Below, piece by piece: positions 8,470 to 17,730 of a stretch of 64,000 nucleotides of DNA. This DNA is from Peptococcaceae bacterium CEB3. GTDB taxonomy: Bacteria; Bacillota; Desulfitobacteriia; Desulfitobacteriales; Desulfitobacteriaceae. How positions within the stretch are numbered: the first letter of the stretch is position 1; every line of letters begins with the position of its first letter. Made by a program: the position numbers and the translations under genes. The notes beneath the pieces are model-generated. The model ran no database searches, was not told where the DNA came from, and saw nothing but the letters and a program-made list of their open reading frames with translations. The stretch covers positions 186,001-250,000 of the forward strand of contig LDXJ01000062.1 of the NCBI GenBank assembly GCA_001029295.1, given 5' to 3'.

Positions 8470-9641
8470 AAATAAGCAGTGACAGCGTTCTTGCCGAACA
8501 GATCGGGAACGCGGTTTTGTCCTGTAGCGTTTACCCGGCCAGCCAGCCGGGTTCCCTGCAACTGGTCAAAAACGGCGCCGTAGCCCAGATGATGCCAGCC
8601 GGCGTAACCGTGAAAACAGCTTTCTGCGGGCCCTGCTTTTGGGCAGGGGATGCGCCGGCCAACGGCAGTCTGAGCATCAGGCATACCACGCGCAATTTTC
8701 CCAACCGGGAAGGCTAAAAACCGGGAGACGGCCAGATAGCCTCGGTCGCTTTAATGGATGCGCACTCCATTGCCGCCACGGCGATTAACGGCGGACGGTT
8801 AACTCCTGCTACGCTATGAATTTGACCGGGAGATTTATGCCCACAGAGTATATCAGGGGTTTACAAGCCCTCAGCCGGAACGTGATTTGCAGCTCGGGCC
8901 CAATATTGCCGATTGGCCGAAGATGGTCGCCATGCCGGAACATTTGCGGCTGTGATCCATGATCCGGTGACGACAACCGACGAACTCATTCCATCCGGAG
9001 AAACGTCCTCTTACCGCTCCAATCCCTTAAAACTGGCCGAGTTCACGCTATCGAGGAAAGATCCGCAATATGTGGGCCCAAAGGATGAGGGCCATTGAGA
9101 TGGAACGGCACCAGGTTATAGCCGGACTGGTTATAAGCGCCAGGACTGTGGCTAAGAAGATGGTGAACGACGAAAGTTGTTAAGGCAGGAATTTTCCACA
9201 GTTTGAGAGAAGTTTGTCTAAAAGTGCTGGAAAACAGCCATACTTCTTTTAGCAGATTGACTGCCCTGTTGGAGAGCACGGGACTCGAAACGACGATCTA
9301 TGCCGTCAAACCGGGTGAAGGCTCTGCCCGGGAGCAGGCCGCATCCTGTCAGAAGGTTTTAGGGGGGGGCCAATATCGCCAACGAATATGCCACTAAACG
9401 CTTTCGCAGCAACCTGATCAACGGGGGGATGTTGCCGTTTACGGTGGACAGCGTTGTGGGCCTGAGTCTTAACGTAGATGATTTCATTTTTATTCCCGAT
9501 ATTCGGGCCAAAGTCAGCCGCGGTGAGGGGGTAATACCAGCCGAACTCATAAGTTCAGCCGGAGTCAAGCCCATTGAGCTGTGGTTAAAAAACTTGACAA
9601 CCGATGAAAAGGAAATCATTCTGGGAAGGTTGCTTGATTAA
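8470..9641 (+). pseudogene. Decayed aconitase-family hydratase
   Basis: Several frames carry clear aconitase motifs in the right order. Around 8610-8700: VKTAFCGPCF, then SIRHTTRNFPNREG. Around 8720-8770: GDGQIASVALMDAHSIAATA. Around 8950-9060: [20 protein letters not shown]-like text followed by [20 protein letters not shown]. Around 9370-9641: [31 protein letters not shown] and a tail ending at TAA 9639-9641. Stops and frameshifts occur at several points, and the N-terminal third with the first cluster cysteine is absent. The type resembles the aconitase/hydratase (YbhJ-like) branch. Confidence 0.8.
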
Positions 9642-9681
9642 TCATTACGCTGATAGACTTTAACCGTGGGGGGGATTCCCT

Positions 9682-10362
9682 TTGGATTTTAATAGTGTGT
9701 TAGAGCAGAATCCGGCAGTAACTGTCAGCAGTGAAGAAAGTGAAAGCTTTATGAAACTTGCCAAACGGATGACACTTAAAGCCGGTGAGACAATTTTTGA
9801 AGAAGAAAACTCCGCTCACTTCGTTTATCTAATTGAAACAGGTCACATAAAAATCTTTCGGATTTCCCCTTTCGGAAGGATTGTCACGGTCGGTATCCGA
9901 AAAGGCGGCGATGTCATCGGAATTGCTGAAGTGCTCCGGGAGATGGACAGGTGCTGCTTTGCGAAAACGATCGAACCATCTGTCCTATGGAAGATGGATG
10001 GCAACACATTTAAAGAATTGCTGTGTTGCCGCCCCCAGCTCGCCCTGAAAATTGCAGCCACCCTTAGCAATCGCCTTAGGGAGGCCGAGACAACCATATT
10101 AAATCTTATGACATTCGAAGTTGACAGAAGACTTGCCAGGCTGCTTCTTTCCCTAGCAGAAAAAGGGGTCTCTCCAGGAGAAAAGGGGCTAAAGCTGAAT
10201 ATTAAACTGACTCAAGATGAAATTGCTACGATGATTGGAACTTGCCGTCAAACAGTGACCACGACCTTGCATAAATTTAGGGAACAGAAACTTATTTACT
10301 CCAGTAAAAGGAATATCGAAATTACTGATCTTGAAAACCTAAAACGATTTGCTGAGCTTTGA
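9682..10362 (+). CDS. Crp/Fnr-family transcriptional regulator
   Basis: A 226-residue regulator. Residues about 20-135 form a cyclic-nucleotide-binding-like beta barrel (GETIFEEENSAHFVYLIETG, GDVIGIAEVL). Residues about 165-215 form a winged helix with the recognition motif TQDEIATMIGTCRQTVTTTL. It starts at TTG 9682 after a GGGGGGG run. No FNR-type N-terminal cysteine cluster is evident. It lies directly upstream of, and in the same direction as, the anion transporter and apr-type genes, with two hairpins between, so it may control them. In clostridia and sulfate reducers Crp/Fnr members such as HcpR regulate redox genes; assignment to that group is only a guess. Confidence 0.9.
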   Translation: MDFNSVLEQNPAVTVSSEESESFMKLAKRMTLKAGETIFEEENSAHFVYLIETGHIKIFRISPFGRIVTVGIRKGGDVIGIAEVLREMDRCCFAKTIEPSVLWKMDGNTFKELLCCRPQLALKIAATLSNRLREAETTILNLMTFEVDRRLARLLLSLAEKGVSPGEKGLKLNIKLTQDEIATMIGTCRQTVTTTLHKFREQKLIYSSKRNIEITDLENLKRFAEL

Positions 10363-10380
10363 GGAAAAACATGAATTGAT

Positions 10381-10454
10381 AGCTGCTTTGTCTTCGGACT
10401 GAGCAGCTTTATTTGCATATCAGAAAGTGTGTACCCGGTTACACACCCTTTTTT
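10381..10454 (+). terminator. Two tandem terminator hairpins after the Crp/Fnr gene
   Basis: AGCTGCT (10381-10387) pairs with AGCAGCT (10402-10408), followed by TTATTT. A second hairpin, GTGTGTA (10427-10433) with TACACAC (10440-10446), is followed by CCTTTTTT. The second looks like a genuine intrinsic terminator, separating the regulator from the transporter gene. The remainder of 10455-10649 should hold the promoter of the transporter gene, but I see no clear boxes. Confidence 0.7.
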
Positions 10455-10649
10455 GGAGGCATTCTTCTCCGGTGACTGAACAGAATAATAAGGATCACTA
10501 ATATTTATTATCAGTTTTTCTGATTTTTTCTTTGCGAATGTCTACTGAACGACATACGTACTTGTGAGCACATGGTACAATCGTGATGAGATTCAGGTCT
10601 GGCCAGAAGCCCGGGCAGGCTGCGTTAGGCTAAAGAAGTCTTAGAAAGG

Positions 10650-12155
10650 ATGGGTGTTCAATCTATGGCAAACATACCCATAGAATATTGCGATGAAAAG
10701 GCTTCGGGTTTTTCACTGCTGAGAAATGCCAAAGCGGCAGGCATCAATGGGCGAACTGCCATCACCGGTTTTATTCTGTCATGGACCGCTTTGGCTTTAA
10801 TCTTCATGTTCGTTCCCGTCGGCAAAGGGTTGACGTTTGCCGGCCGTGCCACTTTGGCTGTCACAGTTTGGGCTATTATCACATGGCTGACGGATTCTGT
10901 TCCCAAAGCAATTTCGGGTTTGGCTATCCCACTGCTGCTAATTGTCAGCGGAGCCTTTAGCCAGATACCCGAGGCTTTCTCTGGCTATACAAACAATACC
11001 ACTTTTCTTGTAATCGGCACTTTCTTGTTTGCGGCGGCGATGAACTGCACGGGACTGGACCGTCGTATCGCTCTCGCGATAGTCGGCAAGTCCTCCAAAG
11101 TAGGCTCGATCATCCGGGGAATTTTTCTGGCAAATCTCGCTTCGGCTTTGTTCATTCCGGCTACTGTGGCCCGTGCTTCAACTTACTATCCTGTGGCACA
11201 GGGATTAAAGGATATCTTCAAAGGACACAAAGATGAAGCAAAAATCAGAAAGACGATTTCTATTGCGGCAGTAGGATTTTCCGCCTCTCTTGGCGCACCG
11301 CTGTTTCTGACCTCACACATGCCAAACGTGGTGGTGGCAACTATTTTGGCAAAGACTGGTGCCATTGATCTGTCCTGGACAAAATGGTTCCTTATGATGT
11401 GGCCCATGGTCGGACTCACTCCGATTATTTTCTTCTGGCAGAAGTACCATTTTAAGGTTAACAGCCAGAATATTCCGGGCGGAGCTCAAGCAATCGGGCA
11501 GGAAAAAGCGTCCCTGGGCAAAATACAGGCGGTTGACTGGTTAATTCTGGCTTGCTTTGCCATAGCGGTTACGTTATGGGTAACCAAATCGCTGAACCAC
11601 ATGCAAACCGGAATGGTCACTTTGCTGGCACTATTGGTTTTGTTTATGCCCGGTCTATTGCCAATCGGCTGGAAAACGCTGCAAGGAAAAACAATGTGGG
11701 GAACCTGGCTTATGCTGGCCGGTGCCATTTCCCTGGCTTCTGCCTTATCTTCTACGGGTGTCGCGAAACTAATCGCCTCGAATGTCTTCAAAGTAATCCC
11801 TCATGTCAGCGGTATTTTAGTTCTCTTGATGGTCATGGTTGTCATCCAAATCTTCCGCCTGGGGATCGCCAGCAGTGTAGCGGCAACTTCTTTGATAGCT
11901 CCCATACTGGCCGCTTTGGCTCCAATGCTCCATCTAAACCCGGTACCATTTGTCTTAAGTGTGGCCATTCTCGATCCCTTCACCTTTTTGATTCCGGTAG
12001 AATTGGCTTCTTGCGTCGTCGCCTATGGTTCTGAGGATTTCAGCTTTGTCGATTTCTTTAAAGCAGGCGCTCCGGTAACCCTGATGGCGATTGTCTATGT
12101 CCTCGTGATTATGGTTCCATGGTGGAGCCTCATGGGCTACCCTTTGGGTCATTAA
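10650..12155 (+). CDS. DASS (SLC13) family sodium:anion symporter
   Basis: A 501-residue membrane protein with about 11-12 hydrophobic segments, belonging to the divalent anion:sodium symporter family. Recognisable parts are TNNTTFLVIGTFLFAAAMN near residue 107, the GAPLFLTSHMPNVVVATIL hairpin-type segment near residue 215, and GTWLMLAGAISLASALSSTG near residue 350. Family members carry sulfate, dicarboxylates or citrate. The next genes encode an APS-reductase-like pair, so sulfate (or a related sulfur oxyanion or sulfonate) is the most attractive substrate, but this rests on context only. The start ATG at 10650 has AGAAAGG upstream; an in-frame ATG at 10665 is also possible. Confidence 0.85.
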   Translation: MGVQSMANIPIEYCDEKASGFSLLRNAKAAGINGRTAITGFILSWTALALIFMFVPVGKGLTFAGRATLAVTVWAIITWLTDSVPKAISGLAIPLLLIVSGAFSQIPEAFSGYTNNTTFLVIGTFLFAAAMNCTGLDRRIALAIVGKSSKVGSIIRGIFLANLASALFIPATVARASTYYPVAQGLKDIFKGHKDEAKIRKTISIAAVGFSASLGAPLFLTSHMPNVVVATILAKTGAIDLSWTKWFLMMWPMVGLTPIIFFWQKYHFKVNSQNIPGGAQAIGQEKASLGKIQAVDWLILACFAIAVTLWVTKSLNHMQTGMVTLLALLVLFMPGLLPIGWKTLQGKTMWGTWLMLAGAISLASALSSTGVAKLIASNVFKVIPHVSGILVLLMVMVVIQIFRLGIASSVAATSLIAPILAALAPMLHLNPVPFVLSVAILDPFTFLIPVELASCVVAYGSEDFSFVDFFKAGAPVTLMAIVYVLVIMVPWWSLMGYPLGH

Positions 12156-12278
12156 TTTCACAAATGTCCAGCGCACGACTTACCCTTATCCTTATTCATG
12201 GTACCATTCGTTCATAAGCTCACTTTCACGGAATCCGTTCAGATATGCCTGATTTTGAACACATAAGGAGGTCTACCG

Positions 12279-14030
12279 ATGACTCAATCTCAGCCAAACA
12301 ATTTAGATGAAATCCAAGAAGAACATTTGGAAGCAGATATTTTGATTATCGGGGGAGGCAATGCCGGCTGTTTTGCTGCTATTGAAGCAAAAAAGATGAA
12401 TTCCAAACTGAAAGTAATCATTATGGAAAAAGCTCATATCGACCGCAGCGGGTGTCTTGCCGGTGGTATGGATGCCATCAATACCTACCTCCCGAAGGAT
12501 AAGACTCCGGAAGACTTAGTCCGCTGGAGCCGCGCACAGGCCGGCGGTCTTCTCCGGGAGGACCTGGCACTGGAAATCTCCAGATGCCTGAACGAACCCA
12601 TCGAGGAATGGGAACGTTGGGGACTTCCGATCAAAAAGAATGACAACGGGGATGCAAAGTATCGCGGTCAGTGGGATATTTCCATTCAAGGTTCGGAAAT
12701 GAAACCCATTCTGGCAGAAAAAACAAGGGAAATGGGCGCAGAAGTTGTCAATAGAGTTGTCGCGACGAATCTGCTTTTTGACGGGGAAAAAGTTGTCGGC
12801 GCGATGGGTTTCGGAGTCAGAGACGGCAAATTCTACTCTATCAAGGGAAAAGCCACCATCGTGGCTACCGGTGGCGCCGGCGGACTCTATAAGCCCTATA
12901 CGAACGACGGTAATGACTCGCACCACCAGATTTGGTATTGTCCTTTTGACACGGGAACCGGATATGCGATGGGGATTCGCGCCGGAGCGGAAATGACGAC
13001 TTTTGAAATGCGCTGGGCAGCAGTTCGCACCAAGGATTTTAATGGCCCAATCGACACGATCTCCGTCTGTTACAAGACTCCGATGGTCAACGCAAAAGGA
13101 GAAAAGTTCTTGGCCGAACGTTATGCCGAGTATGGCGGAGACAAAGCACCCCGTTACATCCGGGCCAATGCTCCTATGGAAGAAGTCCTGGCCGGTCGCG
13201 GACCGATCTATGTCGATACACGGCAAATGACTCCTGAGCAGATCAAAGAAATGAAGACTGACTACCTTAATGAGCGTCCTTCTTTCGTTCTTCACCTGGC
13301 TGCCAACGGACACGACATCGGCAAAGAACCCATTGAAGTCTATGGCAGTGATCCATATATCGTCGGGGGACATACAGCCAGCGGTTATTGGCTGGATGAG
13401 AACTGGCAAACAACGCTGCCTGGGTTATTTGCATGCGGAGATGTCGCCGGTGGGGTTCCCAATAAATTTGTCGGAGGATGCGGGGCTGAAGGGCTACTCT
13501 CTGCTCGCGGAGCAGTGGCTTACATCGAAAGCATCGGGGACCTGAATTGTGACCTAACGGAACAGCTGTCGGCTGAAAAGGCCAGGATTTTCAGTCCACT
13601 CTTTACGAATGAAGACGGTGTTCTCCCCCGCTGGATGGAAGAAAAAATGCAGCGCATTATGGACGAATACGCCGGCGGGGTGCATCAATTTTACCGCATG
13701 AATGAAGAGCGTTTAGACAATGCTTTGCGCCACATCAGAAAGATGAAAGAACAGGTTAGATTTCTCTACGCCAAAGACCTCCATGAGCTGATGCTTGCCC
13801 ATGAGGTTATTGACCGCTTGGATGTGGCTGAAGTCCTCATCTATCACCTAAAGTACCGTAAGGAAACCCGTTGGCCCGGTTGGCAGACCCGGATGGACTA
13901 CCCAGAAAAGAATTCCGCCCTGGATTGTTTTGTCAACTCCAAACTGAACCGCGATACCGGCGAAGTAGAAGTTTTCACAAGGCCTTATGAGCAGATCGTT
14001 CCCGGTGATCGTTATGAGCCTAATCTATAG
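12279..14030 (+). CDS. aprA: AprA-family flavoprotein (adenylylsulfate reductase alpha subunit-like)
   Basis: A 583-residue FAD flavoprotein of the fumarate reductase/AprA superfamily. The dinucleotide motif IIGGGNAG lies at residues 23-30. RSGCLAGGMDAINTY (56-70) and GGLLREDL (89-96) match AprA text. The pair R245/R250 in EMRWAAVRTKDFNGP and H365 in GGHTASGYW align by eye with the substrate-binding arginines and histidine of AprA. The family reduces APS to sulfite and AMP with a ferredoxin-like partner, and such a partner follows immediately. It is shorter than typical AprA (about 620-665 residues) and lies before, not after, aprB. A related but different oxidoreductase remains possible. RBS AAGGAGG precedes ATG 12279. 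Confidence 0.8.
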   Translation: MTQSQPNNLDEIQEEHLEADILIIGGGNAGCFAAIEAKKMNSKLKVIIMEKAHIDRSGCLAGGMDAINTYLPKDKTPEDLVRWSRAQAGGLLREDLALEISRCLNEPIEEWERWGLPIKKNDNGDAKYRGQWDISIQGSEMKPILAEKTREMGAEVVNRVVATNLLFDGEKVVGAMGFGVRDGKFYSIKGKATIVATGGAGGLYKPYTNDGNDSHHQIWYCPFDTGTGYAMGIRAGAEMTTFEMRWAAVRTKDFNGPIDTISVCYKTPMVNAKGEKFLAERYAEYGGDKAPRYIRANAPMEEVLAGRGPIYVDTRQMTPEQIKEMKTDYLNERPSFVLHLAANGHDIGKEPIEVYGSDPYIVGGHTASGYWLDENWQTTLPGLFACGDVAGGVPNKFVGGCGAEGLLSARGAVAYIESIGDLNCDLTEQLSAEKARIFSPLFTNEDGVLPRWMEEKMQRIMDEYAGGVHQFYRMNEERLDNALRHIRKMKEQVRFLYAKDLHELMLAHEVIDRLDVAEVLIYHLKYRKETRWPGWQTRMDYPEKNSALDCFVNSKLNRDTGEVEVFTRPYEQIVPGDRYEPNL

Positions 14031-14117
14031 GTGTTAGCATGGATTCATGTTTAGTTTTGTTTCCAAATCTCCAAAACGCTAGTATTACATCAGTAATGTG
14101 GAAGGAGTGTCCTGACA

Positions 14118-14471
14118 TTGGCGCCAAAAGTACTGTTAAATAAATGCGACGGCTGCAAAGCCGAAAAAGAACCTCTTTGCGAACAGATTTGCCCAGGCGA
14201 CCTGATGACCCTGGGAACCAATGGCAAAGCGATCTGCCGTGACCCCAGAGACTGTTGGGACTGTATGTCCTGCGTCAAAATTTGTCCGCAAGGGGCAATT
14301 GAAACAAGGGTTCCCTATCAAATCGGCTACCACGAAGCCAAACTGATTCCCATGATGGGTACAAACCGTATCACATGGACCTGTGTTGACATCGACGGTA
14401 ATGTTGAACGCTTTGTGGTCAAAAATCACAATGAAGCAGATGACGATAATGATGATGATGACGATGACTAA
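14118..14471 (+). CDS. aprB: AprB-like ferredoxin subunit with acidic tail
   Basis: A 117-residue two-cluster ferredoxin. Cysteines at 10, 13, 21 and 25 and the motif CWDCMSCVKICPQGA (46-60) are laid out as in AprB, which passes electrons to the FAD of AprA. The following strand ITWTCVDIDGNVERFVVKN also matches the AprB C-terminal beta segment that wraps the alpha subunit. This supports the APS-reductase assignment of the neighbour more strongly than AprA alone does. It starts at TTG 14118 after GAAGGAG. The C-terminus is a run of mostly aspartates (about residues 104-117), encoded by a GAT/GAC repeat, which is unusual. It is shorter than typical AprB (about 150). Confidence 0.85.
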   Translation: MAPKVLLNKCDGCKAEKEPLCEQICPGDLMTLGTNGKAICRDPRDCWDCMSCVKICPQGAIETRVPYQIGYHEAKLIPMMGTNRITWTCVDIDGNVERFVVKNHNEADDDNDDDDDD

Positions 14472-14581
14472 GTTAAGTTGAAAATGCTGATTTGTCAGCT
14501 GCGCCCTTCATGGGTACAGCTGACATTAGAACAAAGCGGGGTTTCACTTGGAACATTTTCGCTTAACCAGGAGGAGAACCT

Positions 14582-16297
14582 ATGCCAAACTCCGTTGATG
14601 TTGTGCTTTGTCACTGTCAGGAAGATTCATCCGCTCGGCTGGATCTGGAACGCTTGACCGAAAAGCTGAGCAAGAATAAAAAAATATCCCAGGTTTACGT
14701 TGTTGAACACCTCTGTTCAATGGCAGGAACTAAGAAGTTCGTTGAAATAGTTCGAAACAACCAACCCAGTGGGTTAGTCGTGGGCGCTTGTGCCGCGGAA
14801 ACACTTCATCAGCGGCTCTCTCCCTGCATCAGAAAAGCTGGCATGGGGGAGCAAACTTGCGCCACGGTTCCCTTACGCGAGTTAATCTTATGGTCTTATC
14901 GGGGTGAAAATATTCTCCGGGCGGCTAGGGATTTAATAAAAATGGCAGTCAGCAAAATCCGGAATGGTGTAGATAGCGCAAATAGGACCGCTAGAAGCGC
15001 CATGATAAACTATCTGAAATGTGATAAGTGCAAACGTTGCATGGAAGAATGCCCCATTGGCGCTTACTCTCTGAATTCCGAGGGATATCCGCAAGTCAAC
15101 CAGGACTTATGCCAATGTTGCGGTATTTGTGTGGGCGGTTGCCCGATACAGTGTATTTCTTTGCCTGATCTACGGATTGAAGAGCTCAGCAGTGAAATTC
15201 GTGCCATTAAAGGAGACGGCAGCGAAGAGCCCATACTTCTGACATTCTGCTGTGAACCTCTCACTTACCCTGCTTTAATGAGAGAAATTGCTTTAGGCAC
15301 TTCCTTGCCGCCAAACATGCGAATTATCAGAGTGCCCTGCATGGGTGCTGTCAATGCGGCCCTGATCAATGATGCCTTAGCCTCGGGTGTGGACGGCGTA
15401 CTGCTCTTAGGCTGTGAGCAGGGCTCTTGCCAAATTCGCCAAGGCGACATCCTTGCAAAAAAGCGTTTGGAAAACCTGAGAGAGACATTAACGAGAATGA
15501 TGTTTGAAAATGAACGCGCCCAATATCTGGGCTGGCCGGAGGAAAAAAGACCGGGAATATTCGTAGACCCGGAGCGCTGCAACGGCTGTCTGACTTGCCG
15601 GCAAGTGTGTCCGTTTGACGCGGTTGTCCCAAGTAAGATATTGATTAGAGGCAAGGAACGACTCATCTCTGAACGGGATACCCAAGCCTGCCGCTCTTGC
15701 GGAATCTGTGCCGCCAACTGTCCGTCAGGAGCCTGTCAACCGATTTACTCAAGCGATGTGCGGTTATTGAATACCATTGATGCTTTTTGTTCGAATACCG
15801 TTAAAACCTCCGGCTCAGATACGGCTGTGTTATGCAATTGCAGCGGAAAGCTTGAGCAGTATCTCGACTTTGAGCAATTAGAGGAATCTTTGTACAGGTG
15901 CGGCTTCAACCAGGTACTCGTCGAGGATCGGCTCTGTAGTGAACATGCGTGGCAAGATGTTACGAAGAGACTAAGTACTTGTCCTGCTCATGGAGTGATT
16001 GCTGCCTGTGCCAAAGACCTTTTCGGCATCCGAATGAAAAAACATCAAAAAAATATCGGATTAGAGCCTGATCAATGGTCCTTCGTTGATCTGTGGGAGA
16101 AAACCCTGATTTGCCCTTATGATCGAAGTGCGGCTGCTAAGTTATGTTTCCAGGATGTGCTGGCGGCTTTAGCCGGCCTGCCAAGAACAAACGGCTCACA
16201 GCTTCAGGCAGACGGTGAAGAGACTCTCTTTCAACGGCAAATTGGACTTTATGCCGAAACAATACGGAGTCTAGGACCAAACCCGTTGAAACAATAG
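14582..16297 (+). CDS. HdrA/QmoB-like multi-cluster iron-sulfur protein with central MvhD-like domain
   Basis: A 571-residue cytoplasmic electron carrier. The order is: an HdrA-like N-terminal segment (GACAAETLHQRLSPCIRKAG), a pair of 4Fe-4S motifs near residues 147 and 177, an MvhD-like domain with conserved cysteines (VPCMGAVNAALI, GCEQGSC), a second pair of 4Fe-4S motifs near 333 and 370, and an HdrA-like C-terminal part. QmoB proteins combine HdrA and MvhD parts, but this one has no GxGxxG FAD site that I can find. It follows aprAB by about 110 bases with RBS AGGAGGAG. It probably hands electrons between the Flx-like genes downstream and AprAB; that is inference. Confidence 0.75.
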   Translation: MPNSVDVVLCHCQEDSSARLDLERLTEKLSKNKKISQVYVVEHLCSMAGTKKFVEIVRNNQPSGLVVGACAAETLHQRLSPCIRKAGMGEQTCATVPLRELILWSYRGENILRAARDLIKMAVSKIRNGVDSANRTARSAMINYLKCDKCKRCMEECPIGAYSLNSEGYPQVNQDLCQCCGICVGGCPIQCISLPDLRIEELSSEIRAIKGDGSEEPILLTFCCEPLTYPALMREIALGTSLPPNMRIIRVPCMGAVNAALINDALASGVDGVLLLGCEQGSCQIRQGDILAKKRLENLRETLTRMMFENERAQYLGWPEEKRPGIFVDPERCNGCLTCRQVCPFDAVVPSKILIRGKERLISERDTQACRSCGICAANCPSGACQPIYSSDVRLLNTIDAFCSNTVKTSGSDTAVLCNCSGKLEQYLDFEQLEESLYRCGFNQVLVEDRLCSEHAWQDVTKRLSTCPAHGVIAACAKDLFGIRMKKHQKNIGLEPDQWSFVDLWEKTLICPYDRSAAAKLCFQDVLAALAGLPRTNGSQLQADGEETLFQRQIGLYAETIRSLGPNPLKQ

Positions 16298-16339
16298 ACC
16301 GCGGAGTTCATTTGTGCTATGACGATAGGAGTGAATGAG

Positions 16340-16777
16340 ATGGAGTCTCATGTTCAAAATTCATCTGGCTGGACGCCGTTAATTATTGGCCTTGTCTGTG
16401 AGCACAGTCCGTCATCCATAGTGTCCTGGCATGAATCCAACGACCCGGGCTATCCGGATTTTCGCTGTCTGCGAGTCCCCTGTGCCGGAAGAATTAATCC
16501 TCAATATATCTTAAGGGCTTTTCAAAAAGGGGCCGACGCAGTTCTTGTGGCAGGCTGTCCTTCGGGCAAATGTCATTATCCAAGCGGGAATTATTATGTC
16601 CGGCACCGTTTGCAGCTGATCACAGAACTTCTACAATTCATGGGAATGGAAAAAGAACGCATCCAGGTAAAATGGACAGACAGCATAGAGGGGGAAGGCT
16701 TGAGGGAAACGGTAAGACGGATTGCCCGGGAGGTCGAAAAAATGGGGCCCAATAAGCTGTTTAAGGAGGAGTTATGA
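16340..16777 (+). CDS. MvhD/FlxD-like hydrogenase iron-sulfur subunit
   Basis: A 145-residue protein of the MvhD family, which carries a 2Fe-2S cluster and links an electron donor to HdrA-type proteins. The family cysteines show in VPCAGRINPQYILRAFQKGA and GCPSGKCHYPSGNYY. I chose ATG 16340 because AGGAG lies 8 bases upstream; the ATG at 16319 would add seven residues without a good ribosome site. It overlaps the next gene by four bases (ATGA), so the two are translationally coupled. In Flx-Hdr complexes FlxD is the MvhD-like partner that docks on HdrA. Confidence 0.85.
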   Translation: MESHVQNSSGWTPLIIGLVCEHSPSSIVSWHESNDPGYPDFRCLRVPCAGRINPQYILRAFQKGADAVLVAGCPSGKCHYPSGNYYVRHRLQLITELLQFMGMEKERIQVKWTDSIEGEGLRETVRRIAREVEKMGPNKLFKEEL

Positions 16778-17718
16778 ATCAGCCGCTGATTATCGAAATG
16801 CGAACAATCGCCCAGAAACTCTTAGCCGCTCGGACGGTGGGAACAATTATTGGCTGGGAAAAAGGAAGCCGCTGGTATCTAACCCCGCCCGCATTCATTC
16901 ACAACGAAGATCAAGTGGAACGACTTTATTTCGACCGGTTTGCAGTCAATAATTTGGCAAAATATCTCCTGGACTATCGTGATTCAGATAAAAAAGTGGC
17001 GGTATTTGTTAAGGGATGCGACAGCCGGGGGATTATCCGTCTCATCCAGGATAACCAGCTGAAAAAGGAAAATATCATTGTGATTGGCATTCCCTGTGCC
17101 GGTATGTATGATCGGGCCAAAGCAGAGGATCCCGAAAATCCCCACGATCTCCCTTTACTAAACAAATGTCTGGAGTGCAGGTATCCTAATCCTGTCTATG
17201 CGGACCACTTGGTTGGTGAAGTATCTGTTTCCTCAGAGCCGGGACGACCTACCGGAATTTATTCCGGCTTTGCAACGGCTCAATCCGTAGGCTCAACAGC
17301 TGACCGCCGCTTTGAGGCAGCCGACACACTGAATAGTTTACCATCCGGACAAAAGGCGCTTCTTTGGCAAACTCATGCTGAAAGATGTTTGCGCTGTTAT
17401 GCCTGCCGCAATATCTGTCCTGCTTGCAATTGTGCGGGGTGCATTTTCGATTCCGATAGAAAGCAGTGGACGACGAAAGCTGCCCTGCAGTCTGCCAACA
17501 GCTTTTTTTTGGTAACAAGAGCCATGCATGCGGCAGAGCGCTGTGTCGAGTGTGGTGAATGCGAGCGGGTTTGTCCTGCCGGTATTCCCCTGATGAGTTT
17601 AAACCGCCTTGTAACCAAAGAAATCAACCGCACATGTGGGGCCTACGATGCAGGAATTGAACTGGAATCTTCCCTTCCGTTAAGTCACTTCAACCTGGCG
17701 GTAAAAGCCGGTTCCTGA
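16774..17718 (+). CDS. FlxC-like 4Fe-4S protein (HdrC/FrhB-related)
   Basis: A 314-residue iron-sulfur protein. The N-terminal half holds VKGCDSRG near residue 83, IPCAGMYD near 108 and KCLECRYPNP near 130, a cysteine layout known from FrhB-like and Hdr-associated proteins. The C-terminal half carries two 4Fe-4S motifs, CLRCYACRNICPAC near residue 205 and CVECGECERVCPAG near 256. The start overlaps the MvhD-like gene, and the next gene follows after 12 bases. By position and cluster content it corresponds to FlxC-type subunits. It acts in the cytoplasm, since no membrane segment or signal peptide is visible. Confidence 0.7.
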   Translation: MNQPLIIEMRTIAQKLLAARTVGTIIGWEKGSRWYLTPPAFIHNEDQVERLYFDRFAVNNLAKYLLDYRDSDKKVAVFVKGCDSRGIIRLIQDNQLKKENIIVIGIPCAGMYDRAKAEDPENPHDLPLLNKCLECRYPNPVYADHLVGEVSVSSEPGRPTGIYSGFATAQSVGSTADRRFEAADTLNSLPSGQKALLWQTHAERCLRCYACRNICPACNCAGCIFDSDRKQWTTKAALQSANSFFLVTRAMHAAERCVECGECERVCPAGIPLMSLNRLVTKEINRTCGAYDAGIELESSLPLSHFNLAVKAGS

Positions 17719-17730
17719 GGAGTTGCAAGA

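Noticed and set aside
12279-14030. Calling the flavoprotein a fumarate reductase
   Set aside because: The following gene is a clear AprB, and AprA-type arginine and histidine positions appear conserved; fumarate reductase partners are absent.
16974-17633. Long minus-strand frames opposite the iron-sulfur genes
   Set aside because: They are shadows of the plus-strand genes, which carry clear cluster motifs.
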